DNA from: Oscillospiraceae bacterium
GTDB taxonomy: Bacteria; Bacillota; Clostridia; Oscillospirales; Oscillospiraceae
Assembly: GCA_902802215.1 (NCBI GenBank)
Contig: CADCLH010000045.1
Location: forward strand, 1-28,489
Direction of reading: 5' to 3'
Length of the DNA stretch: 28,489 nt
Numbering within the stretch: position 1 is the stretch's first letter; every line of letters starts with the position of its first letter. The notes beneath the pieces are model-generated. The model was given only the letters and a program-made list of their open reading frames with translations. It was not told the DNA's origin and did no database searches. Both the position numbers and the translations under genes were made by a program. Positions 22,069-28,489 of the stretch are shown here, piece after piece.

Positions 22069-23493
22069 ATGGTCATACTCTACATCCTTCTGGTTTTGGT
22101 CGCCGTCATTCTGGCGCGCACGCTGATGTTCACGCCGAAAAAGGCCGAGGACAGGGAGCGCCCGCCCGTCGAGCAGGACAGGGACGCGAGCATCCGCAAT
22201 CTGGCGGAGCTCGTCAAATGCAAAACCGTCTCCTATTACGACGCGTCCCTCGAGGACGACGCGGAGTTTGAAAAGCTCGTCGGCAAGCTGCCCGAGCTCT
22301 ATCCGAACGTGTGCAAAACCTGCACGATGCAGCGCTTCGACGGCCGCGGCCTGCTGTTTCGCTGGCAGGGAAAGAGCGGGGGCGAGCCCGCGGTCCTCAT
22401 GGCGCACTACGACGTGGTCCCGGTCGAGGAGGAGCACTGGTCCAAACCCGCCTTTGAGGCCATCATCGAGGACGGCGTGATGTGGGGCCGCGGTACGCTG
22501 GACACCAAGGCCACCTTCAACGGCATCCTCTCCGGCGCGGAAAACCTGATCCGTCAGGGCTTCCGGCCCGAGCGCGACGTCTACTTCGCCTTCTCCGGCG
22601 GCGAGGAGATCAACGGCCCCGGCGCGCTGAACATCGTCAAATACTTTCAGGAGCAGGGCATCGAGCCCAGCCTCGTCATCGACGAGGGCGGCGCCGTGGT
22701 CGAGGACGTCTTCCCCGGCGTCACAGGCCCCTGCGCGCTGATCGGCATCGCGGAGAAGGGCATGCTCAACCTCGAATACGCGGTCAACGGCGCCGGCGGC
22801 CACGCCTCCGCGCCCGCGCCGCACACGCCGGTCGGCAAGCTCGCCGCGGCCTGCAAGCGGGTGGAGGATCACCCGTTCAAGCTGCACTTCACCAAGCCCG
22901 TGCTCGAGATGTTCGACACCCTCGGCCGCCATTCGAGCTTTTTGTACCGTATGATCTTCGCCAACCTCTGGGCCTTCGGCTGGGTGCTGGATCTGCTGAC
23001 GAAGAAGACCGGGGGCGAGCTCAACGCCCTGCTGCGCACGACCGTGGCCTTCACCCAGATGCGCGGCAGCAAGGCCCCCAACGTCATCCCGCCGAGCGCC
23101 TCCATGGTCGCGAACCTCCGCCTCAACCCCGCCGACAGCATGGAGTCCGCCGTATCATACATCCGAGGCGTCGTCAAGGACCCGGACGTGGAGCTGAACA
23201 TCCTCGGCGGCATGGAGCCGAGCCGCGTCTCCCGCACCGACGTCGAGGGCTGGCGGATCGTGTGTGATGCCGTCTCCGGTGCCTGGCCGGGCTGCATCGT
23301 CTCCCCGTATCTGATGGTGCAGTGCTCCGACAGCCGCCACTACGGTCTGATCTCCGACCGGGTCTACCGCTTCTCCGCGATGGACATGAGCGCCGAGGAG
23401 CGGCACATGATCCACGGCAACAACGAGCGCATCCGTCTCGATGCGGTCTGCCGCGCGGTGGAGTTCTTCATGCGCGTGATGAAACAGCTGTAA
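22069..23493 (+). CDS. Membrane-anchored M20 metallopeptidase (PM20D1/CPS1-like)
   Basis: A 474-residue di-zinc peptidase. The N-terminus is a single hydrophobic helix (residues 2-20) with basic residues after it, suggesting an anchored protein; which side of the membrane it faces is not certain. M20 motifs are complete: MAHYDVVPVEEEHW (His113, Asp115), RGTLDTK with bridging Asp145, SGGEEINGPG with Glu179 and Glu180, DEGG with Asp205, and a late CSDSRHYG with the last histidine. The HYDVVP and RGTLD style is that of the PM20D1/carboxypeptidase S branch, which cleaves small peptides or N-acyl amino acids. The dimerisation region has GGHASAPAPHTPVG. It follows two membrane proteins with short gaps and GGAGG, so it may process what they carry. 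Confidence 0.9.
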   Translation: MVILYILLVLVAVILARTLMFTPKKAEDRERPPVEQDRDASIRNLAELVKCKTVSYYDASLEDDAEFEKLVGKLPELYPNVCKTCTMQRFDGRGLLFRWQGKSGGEPAVLMAHYDVVPVEEEHWSKPAFEAIIEDGVMWGRGTLDTKATFNGILSGAENLIRQGFRPERDVYFAFSGGEEINGPGALNIVKYFQEQGIEPSLVIDEGGAVVEDVFPGVTGPCALIGIAEKGMLNLEYAVNGAGGHASAPAPHTPVGKLAAACKRVEDHPFKLHFTKPVLEMFDTLGRHSSFLYRMIFANLWAFGWVLDLLTKKTGGELNALLRTTVAFTQMRGSKAPNVIPPSASMVANLRLNPADSMESAVSYIRGVVKDPDVELNILGGMEPSRVSRTDVEGWRIVCDAVSGAWPGCIVSPYLMVQCSDSRHYGLISDRVYRFSAMDMSAEERHMIHGNNERIRLDAVCRAVEFFMRVMKQL

Positions 23494-23506
23494 AGGGAGT
23501 GCCGAT

Positions 23507-25765
23507 TTGATTGACAAGTCTCTCGACCGGAAAAATCTGAAGCGCTGCGCGATGCTGTGCGCGCTGCTCGCGCTGCTGACCTTCCTGCCCTTCATCGTGC
23601 GGGGCCGCGGGGTCTTCACCGTCGCCAGCGACTTCAACGACCAGCAGATCCCCTTCACCATCTGCCTGCACAACAACCTGCTGGACGGCGGGCTGGACGG
23701 CTGGGCCTGGAACGTGGATCTCGGCTCGTCCACTTTGCAGAGCTTCACCTTCTACGAGCTGGGGAGCGTGTTCTTCTGGCTGTCGATGCTCTTTCCGGCG
23801 CGGCTGTTCCCCTGGCTGGTCGGCTGGCTGTACATGCTCAAGTACGCGGCGGCGGGGGCAGCGGCCTACCTGTATCTCAGCCTCTTTGTCCGGGACCGCC
23901 GCTATGCGGCCGCGGGCGCGGTGCTCTACGCCTTCTCCGGCTTCTCCGCCACGAACGTGGTCTATTACCACTTCCACGAGGTCATCGCCGCCTTCCCGCT
24001 GCTGCTGTACGCGCTGGAGCGCGCCATGGACGACCGGCGCGACGCATGGATGCTGGTGCTCGCGGTCGCGCTGTGCGCGCTGGCGAACTACTTCTTCTTC
24101 GTGATGGAGTGCGTGTTCCTCGTCCTCTACTCCGTCTTTCGCTTCTGGACCCGGGATGTGCGCGTGCTCGCCGGGCGCGTGCTGCTGTGCCTCGGCTGCG
24201 CCCTGCTGGGCGCCGGGATCACCGCGGTTTTTCTGATCCCCTCGCTGCTCCAGCTGCTCTCGTCCGAGCGCTCTCAGGAGAGCCTGTTCAATCTTGACGC
24301 GCTGGTCTACGAGACGCGGGATTTTCTGAACATCGCCAAGGGCATCCTTCTGCCCGCCGAGGCCATGGACGACCTCAACAGCATCTACCACGGGCACTGG
24401 CTCTCGACCTGCTGTAACCTGCCGCTGGTCGGGATGGCCTTCGTGATCGCCTGGCTGCGCGACCGGCGGGACTGGCTGTCGCGCCTGATGTGGGCCATGC
24501 TGATCATCAGCTTCTCCCCGCTTCTGACCTGCACGTTCCTGCTGTTTCGCGGGGCCTACCAGCGCTGGTGGTTCATGATGACGCTGATCATGGCGCTGAT
24601 TACCGCGCTCGTCGCGGAGGACCGGGAGCGCTTCGATCTGCGCTTCGGCCTGCGCGCAAACGCGCTGATCGTGCTGGTGTTCTGTTCGATGCTGCTGTTC
24701 ATGCCGTCGTACGAGGCGGAGGGCAGCTATGTGTACCACCGCGTCCGCTTTCTCGTCAACATGGCCGTCGCCCTGGGCGGTCTCGGGTATCTCGCGCTGT
24801 ATGACCGGCTCCCGGCGGGAAAACGCCCCGTCTGGCGCCGCTGGCTGCTGCTGGGCGTCTCCGCCGCCGCGGTGGCGACCACCGCGTCGGTCATCTACTG
24901 CTACCGGGCCACGGCGCCGGACGCGCAGTACTACGAGGGTTTGTATGAGATGGGCGCGCAGCTCGAGCTGCCGGACGGCCAGTACCGTCTCAACGCCGCG
25001 GACAACAAGCTGCTGATGACGGGACACGCCTCGGGCATCGGCTCCTACACCTCCACGCCCTGCAATTCGATCCGCGGCTTTGACGCGATGTTCGACTGGA
25101 TCGACAACGTCTACTCGCTGGACCGCAGCAGCATTCCGGGGCTGGAGGAGCTTCTGGGCGCCCGCTACCGGGTTTCGGCCGCGCCGCCGGAGGGCGTCCC
25201 CGTCGTGCAGACGGTCTCCGCCCGCGGCCAGACGCTCTATGTGACGGAGGCGGAGGCCTGCCCCATCGGCTATGAGGCCGACAGCTATCTGCTGTACGAC
25301 GAGCTGATGGGGCTTCCCCGCGAGCAGCGCGGCGTCGCCCTGCTCGACAGCATCGTGATCCGGCCGGAGGACGAGGCGCGGATAAGCGCCCTGCTGCCTC
25401 ATAAGACGTCGGAGGCGCTGGAGCTCGGCCGCGCGCCCGCCGACCTCGCCGCCGAATGCCGCGGGCGCGCCGTCGCGGACTTTGCCCGCACGGGGCACGG
25501 CCTGCGCTGCACGGTGCGGGCGGAGAAGGACGGCGTCTGGTACTTCACGGTCCCGTTCGACCGGGGCTGGACGGCCCTCGTCGACGGAGAGGAAGCCGCC
25601 GTGCTCAACTCCGGCTGCATGCTTGCCGTTCCCGTCGCCGCCGGCGAACACGCGCTCGAGCTGCGCTACCGCTCGCCCGGCTTCCGCGCGGGAGAGGCGA
25701 TCAGCCTCGTCTCGCTGGCGCTGTGCGCGGGACTGTACGGCTTCCTCCGCAGGAAGAAACGCTGA
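23507..25765 (+). CDS. YfhO-family membrane protein
   Basis: A 752-residue polytopic protein of the YfhO family. Bacterial members resemble GT-C glycosyltransferases and in Gram-positives have been linked to sugar modification of lipoteichoic acid or related polymers. Start is TTG 23507, with GGGAG seven bases upstream. An N-terminal helix is followed by the conserved loop with DFNDQQIPF and WNVDLGSSTLQSFTFYELGS, then about a dozen membrane segments to around residue 470. A large extracytoplasmic region (to about 715) ends in FDRGWTALVDGEEAAVLNSG, typical of the family, and a last helix closes with FLRRKKR. It is only 13 bases after the peptidase gene and may share its transcript, though the roles do not obviously connect. 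A terminator follows. Confidence 0.9.
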   Translation: MIDKSLDRKNLKRCAMLCALLALLTFLPFIVRGRGVFTVASDFNDQQIPFTICLHNNLLDGGLDGWAWNVDLGSSTLQSFTFYELGSVFFWLSMLFPARLFPWLVGWLYMLKYAAAGAAAYLYLSLFVRDRRYAAAGAVLYAFSGFSATNVVYYHFHEVIAAFPLLLYALERAMDDRRDAWMLVLAVALCALANYFFFVMECVFLVLYSVFRFWTRDVRVLAGRVLLCLGCALLGAGITAVFLIPSLLQLLSSERSQESLFNLDALVYETRDFLNIAKGILLPAEAMDDLNSIYHGHWLSTCCNLPLVGMAFVIAWLRDRRDWLSRLMWAMLIISFSPLLTCTFLLFRGAYQRWWFMMTLIMALITALVAEDRERFDLRFGLRANALIVLVFCSMLLFMPSYEAEGSYVYHRVRFLVNMAVALGGLGYLALYDRLPAGKRPVWRRWLLLGVSAAAVATTASVIYCYRATAPDAQYYEGLYEMGAQLELPDGQYRLNAADNKLLMTGHASGIGSYTSTPCNSIRGFDAMFDWIDNVYSLDRSSIPGLEELLGARYRVSAAPPEGVPVVQTVSARGQTLYVTEAEACPIGYEADSYLLYDELMGLPREQRGVALLDSIVIRPEDEARISALLPHKTSEALELGRAPADLAAECRGRAVADFARTGHGLRCTVRAEKDGVWYFTVPFDRGWTALVDGEEAAVLNSGCMLAVPVAAGEHALELRYRSPGFRAGEAISLVSLALCAGLYGFLRRKKR

Positions 25766-25774
25766 ACAATATGA

Positions 25775-25811
25775 AACTGCCCGGGGCCGAAGCCCCGGGC
25801 AGTTCGTTTTA
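25775..25811 (+). terminator. Intrinsic terminator after the YfhO gene
   Basis: A perfect 13-bp stem (25775-25787 with 25792-25804), loop CGAA, then CGTTTTATC. It lies between convergent genes; the minus-strand side has no T run. Confidence 0.85.
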
Positions 25812-25820
25812 TCTCTGTTT

Positions 25821-27014
25821 TTACTTTTTGACGTGCCTGCCGCTGTAGGCCGCGGGCTTTTCCGCGCGGGCGCGGCGGCCTCTCGATCTTCTGCGCGCCG
25901 AGTCGACAGCCAGCACCACGATCGTCAGCGCCGCCAGTCCGCCGACGCCGATGACCGTCACGCGCAGCCAGGGATTCAGGCCGGCATAGGCCAGCTCCCG
26001 CTCCGCGGTGTAGCCGCAGACGGAGCACACGCCGCTCTCCAGTCCCGTCTCCTTCGCGCTCGCGCGTTTGACGACGGTCCACTCCATCTCGTGCGCGCCC
26101 TGCTCGATTTTTTCGCCGCAGGAGCATTCGCGCCAGTGCATCTCGTCGTCAAAGGACCAGGTCTCCGGGAACTCGTGGACATGCTCCCAAACCTCCGGCG
26201 CGGGGGTCTCCTCCGGAACGGGCTCGGGCGTCGGCTCCGGGGTGGGTTCGGGCGTGGGCTCCGGCGTCGGCGCGGGGGTCGGCGTGACCGGCGGGTGCCG
26301 GACCTTGAGCAGCGCGTAGTTGGAATTGGACTTGGACCAGGAAGCGCCGAGGAAGGTGCAGTAGATATGCCAGCCGTCCATCTCCACCGGGACGTTTTCG
26401 ATGGTCAGGGTGCTCTGCCCCTCGGGGTTGAGCGTGACGCCTGCGAACACGTCGGGCAGATCCGTCGCCAGAAAGTCCATCTTGTTCGCGGGGTTGTAGG
26501 CGTGCCACTGATAACCGACCGTGTAGGTGGCCGTGGCGGAGAAGGAGGCGATCCCGCCCGGGTCCACGGTCTCGTCCCTCGGCTGCTTGACCACCGAGGG
26601 CGCCCAGATCTCCGCGGCGTAGGTCCTGTAAACGGTCATGGTGCGGTAATCCGGGCTCATGACGTAGTCGACCGGGATGTTGTTGAGGTAGGCCCTGACC
26701 GGCTCGTCGAAGTAGAAGCCGTCGTAGGTGCCCAGCGTGATCTCCACGCGGTAGATCCCCTCGCCGAACTGGGTGACGATGTTGCCGGTGTTCACATCAA
26801 ACCAGCAGTACGAGATGATATAGACGCCGGAGGTGCTGGTGCCCGCGGGGGAAAGGGCCACGTCCATCAGGGCGACCGGAGTGTATTTCGTCGTGGTCAG
26901 CACCTTGGAGATGACCTCATCCGCGCTGGCCTTCCCGGGCAGCAGCACGCTCAGCGTCAGGCACAGGCACAGGCAGAGCAGCGCCGTGATCAGCAGCCTT
27001 TTGCTCTTTTTCAT
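25821..27014 (-). CDS. Secreted Ig-like surface protein with Pro-rich stalk and C-terminal anchor
   Basis: A 397-residue exported protein of unknown function. Residues 1-31 are a signal peptide (basic start, Leu/Cys-rich core, cleavage likely after ASA). A first domain runs to about 136. Residues 137-238 look like a bacterial Ig-like domain (VVKQPRDETVDPGGIASFSA, YQWHAYNP, GWHIYCTFLG). A stalk of PTPEP repeats follows (244-272). Next is a small region with HVHEF, CSCG (297-300) and CSVCG (330-334), the kind of Cys-rich repeat common in clostridial surface proteins. A helix at about 351-371 and an Arg/Lys-rich tail anchor it; there is no LPXTG. ATG 27014 has GGAGAG upstream and is the first Met before the signal peptide that fits. 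A near-consensus promoter drives it alone. Confidence 0.85.
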   Translation of the reverse strand: MKKSKRLLITALLCLCLCLTLSVLLPGKASADEVISKVLTTTKYTPVALMDVALSPAGTSTSGVYIISYCWFDVNTGNIVTQFGEGIYRVEITLGTYDGFYFDEPVRAYLNNIPVDYVMSPDYRTMTVYRTYAAEIWAPSVVKQPRDETVDPGGIASFSATATYTVGYQWHAYNPANKMDFLATDLPDVFAGVTLNPEGQSTLTIENVPVEMDGWHIYCTFLGASWSKSNSNYALLKVRHPPVTPTPAPTPEPTPEPTPEPTPEPVPEETPAPEVWEHVHEFPETWSFDDEMHWRECSCGEKIEQGAHEMEWTVVKRASAKETGLESGVCSVCGYTAERELAYAGLNPWLRVTVIGVGGLAALTIVVLAVDSARRRSRGRRARAEKPAAYSGRHVKK

Positions 27015-27066
27015 CGCGGACTCTCCTTTCCGTCGAGAGGCTGGGTTTGATTCTTTCATTATTGAA

Positions 27067-27095
27067 ATTATATGCCCGCGAGGCTTTCGGGTCAA
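27067..27095 (-). promoter_or_regulatory. Promoter of the Ig-like surface protein gene
   Basis: Minus strand: TTGACC (27095-27090), 17 bp, TATAAT (27072-27067). Transcription would begin near 27060, about 45 bases before the ATG. Confidence 0.82.
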
Positions 27096-27139
27096 GGGAA
27101 AATTCCCCTTGTTTTTCCTTTCTTTGACGCATCTTGTAT

Positions 27140-27169
27140 TTGACTGTCCGCGGCCGGAAATGGTAGAAT
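27140..27169 (+). promoter_or_regulatory. Promoter of mnmG
   Basis: TTGACT (27140-27145), 18 bp, TAGAAT (27164-27169). Transcription would begin near 27176, a leader of about 20 bases. Confidence 0.7.
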
Positions 27170-27197
27170 AAATTGTTTTTGACTGACAGGAAACGTG

Positions 27198-28489
27198 GTG
27201 GTTTTTTTGATCCTTTACGACGCCGGAAGCTGCGACGTGGCGGTCGTGGGCGCGGGCCACGCGGGGATCGAGGCGGCGCTCGCCTCGGCGCGTCTGGGCC
27301 TGGACACGGTCTGCTTTACGATCAATCTCGATTCCGTGGGCAACATGCCCTGCAACCCCGCCGTCGGCGGCACGGGCAAGGGCCATCTGGTGCGCGAGCT
27401 CGACGCGCTCGGCGGCGAGATGGCGAAGGCCGCGGACAGGGCCTGCATCCAATACCGCATGCTCAACCGCGGCAAGGGACCCGCGGTCCACTCGCTGCGC
27501 GCCCAGGCCGACCGGCGGCGCTATCAGCAGGTGATGAAGCACACGCTGGAGCGGCAGGAGCATCTGCGCGTCAAGCAGGCCGAGGTCGTCGACGTCGGCG
27601 TGGACGCAAGCGGTGCGGTCTGCTCGGTCACGACGGTCACGGGGGCGGTCTGGCGCTGCCGCGCGGTCGTCGTCGCCTCCGGCACCTATCTCGGCGGCCG
27701 CACCATCGTGGGCGAGGTCCTGCGCGACTCCGGCCCGGACGGGCTGGCTCCGGCGCTGGCGCTGAGCGAGCGGCTCACGGCCCTCGGCCTGCGCATGCGC
27801 CGCTTCAAGACCGGCACGCCCCCGCGGGTCAACGCGCGGAGCGTGGACTTCTCGAAGATGGAGCTCCAGCCCGGCGACGAGGACCCCGAGCCCTTCTCCT
27901 TCTCGACGGCGAAGGCGCCGGAAAACCGCGCCGTCTGCTACCTCACCTACACCAACGAGCGCACGCACGACATCATCCGCCGCAATCTCGACCGCAGCCC
28001 GATCTACTCCGGCGTCATCGAGGGCGTCGGCCCGCGCTACTGCCCGAGCATCGAGACCAAGGTCATGACCTTCCCCGACAAGACCCGCCATCAGCTCTTT
28101 GTCGAGCCGATGGGGCTGGAGACCGAGGAGCTGTACATTCAGGGCTTCTCCTCCTCGCTGCCCGAGGAGGTGCAGGTGCAGATGCTGCACACGATCCCCG
28201 GGCTCGAGCGCGCGGAGATGACCCGCTGCGCCTACGCCATCGAGTACGACTGCGTCGACCCGACGGAGCTGTACCCCACGCTCGAGAGCAAAAAGATCCC
28301 CGGCCTCTACGGGGCCGGGCAGTTCAACGGCTCCTCCGGCTACGAGGAGGCCGCGGTCCAGGGCTTCGTGGCCGGGGTCAACGCCGCGCGGAAGCTCCGG
28401 GGCCTGTCCCCCTTCCTCCTCCGCCGCAGCGACGGCTATATCGGCACGCTCATCGACGATCTGGTCACCAAGGGCACGAACGAGCCCTA
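27198..28489 (+). CDS. mnmG: tRNA uridine-5-carboxymethylaminomethyl(34) synthesis protein MnmG (GidA), 3' end cut by window
   Basis: FAD protein that with MnmE builds the carboxymethylaminomethyl group on the wobble uridine of several tRNAs. The reading frame stays open to the window edge, giving about 430 of the usual 620 or so residues. FAD-binding VAVVGAGHAGIEAALAS is at the N-terminus, then PCNPAVGGTGKGHLVRELDA, QYRMLNRGKGPAVHSLRAQ, ASGTYLGG, FKTGTPPRV and YGAGQFNGSSGYEEAA, all diagnostic. The start is uncertain: GTG 27195, GTG 27198 and TTG 27207 are in frame. GTG 27198 is preferred because AGGA lies six bases upstream. mnmE is not in the window; in many Firmicutes it is next to mnmG, but upstream here is an unrelated divergent gene. 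Confidence 0.95.
   Translation, partial: MVFLILYDAGSCDVAVVGAGHAGIEAALASARLGLDTVCFTINLDSVGNMPCNPAVGGTGKGHLVRELDALGGEMAKAADRACIQYRMLNRGKGPAVHSLRAQADRRRYQQVMKHTLERQEHLRVKQAEVVDVGVDASGAVCSVTTVTGAVWRCRAVVVASGTYLGGRTIVGEVLRDSGPDGLAPALALSERLTALGLRMRRFKTGTPPRVNARSVDFSKMELQPGDEDPEPFSFSTAKAPENRAVCYLTYTNERTHDIIRRNLDRSPIYSGVIEGVGPRYCPSIETKVMTFPDKTRHQLFVEPMGLETEELYIQGFSSSLPEEVQVQMLHTIPGLERAEMTRCAYAIEYDCVDPTELYPTLESKKIPGLYGAGQFNGSSGYEEAAVQGFVAGVNAARKLRGLSPFLLRRSDGYIGTLIDDLVTKGTNEP

Noticed and set aside
21361..22932. 523-codon minus-strand frame opposite the DUF5058 partner and peptidase genes
   Set aside because: Asp/His/Gly/Val-rich composition typical of antisense shadows; the plus-strand genes are clearly real.
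23468..25651. 727-codon minus-strand frame opposite YfhO
   Set aside because: Antisense shadow with no recognisable motif and no ribosome site.
27015..28190. N-terminal extension of the Ig-like protein gene through the promoter and mnmG
   Set aside because: It runs antisense through mnmG. The signal peptide, ribosome site and promoter all place the start at 27014.

Overview
The window is a GC-rich, densely packed chromosomal segment of a low-redox Gram-positive anaerobe. The best fit is a high-GC member of the Clostridia, of the Oscillospiraceae/Ruminococcaceae type. Reasons: an NfnAB-type electron-bifurcating transhydrogenase pair, a DUF5058 protein, a LUD-domain protein, YfhO, lipoproteins with Ala/Pro-rich tethers, strong GGAGG-type ribosome sites, sigma-A-like promoters, and no outer-membrane or respiratory-chain genes. 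This placement is inference from gene content and style; no rRNA or tRNA gene is visible.

Layout. 1-2361: a cytoplasmic GH13 alpha-amylase and a TlpA/thioredoxin-fold lipoprotein that has lost both active-site cysteines. 2374-4829 (minus): a polar amino-acid ABC importer (binding lipoprotein, permease, ATPase) with two hairpins between the binding-protein and permease genes. 4973-5989: a consensus promoter driving a LUD-domain protein and a cupin. 6048-8470: nfnA-nfnB with its own promoter and terminator. 8535-10570 (minus): murC followed by a MntA/HepT antitoxin-toxin pair. 10732-12975: uracil-DNA glycosylase, a DUF2156 protein and a GNAT acetyltransferase, with overlapping genes. 12976-13318: the only long non-coding gap, holding a REP-like palindromic repeat and a very strong terminator with no obvious gene in front of it. 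13319-13933 (minus): a PurN-like protein whose catalytic residues appear to be replaced. 14080-16630: a histidine-phosphatase/GNAT fusion, a metallophosphatase with an SH3-like tail, and a DUF1294 membrane protein. 16642-19102 (minus): two tandem CNNM/CBS transporter-like genes, the second damaged at its 5' end. 19297-20520: a 23S rRNA methyltransferase of the RlmI type. 20643-25765: DUF5058 protein, a second small membrane protein, a membrane-anchored M20 peptidase and YfhO. 25821-27014 (minus): a secreted Ig-like, membrane-anchored surface protein. 27198 to the end: mnmG, cut by the window edge.

The most promising candidate for an undescribed system is 20643-23493. The two small membrane proteins share a spaced motif (ITxxx(x)PAAxNALxxxG, with an upstream AP pair 30-31 residues away). 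They look like two halves of one hetero-oligomeric carrier or channel, translated together with a PM20D1/CPS1-like peptidase anchored in the membrane. I infer uptake or handling of a peptide or N-acylated amino acid, but no substrate can be read from the sequence.

A second theme is active-site or internal loss: Cys-less TlpA, PurN-like protein without its Asn/His/Asp triad, a DUF2156 protein missing a conserved segment, and a CNNM gene with a deletion and frameshift near its start. Some of these may be real specialisation, some decay, and the deletions could be assembly errors.
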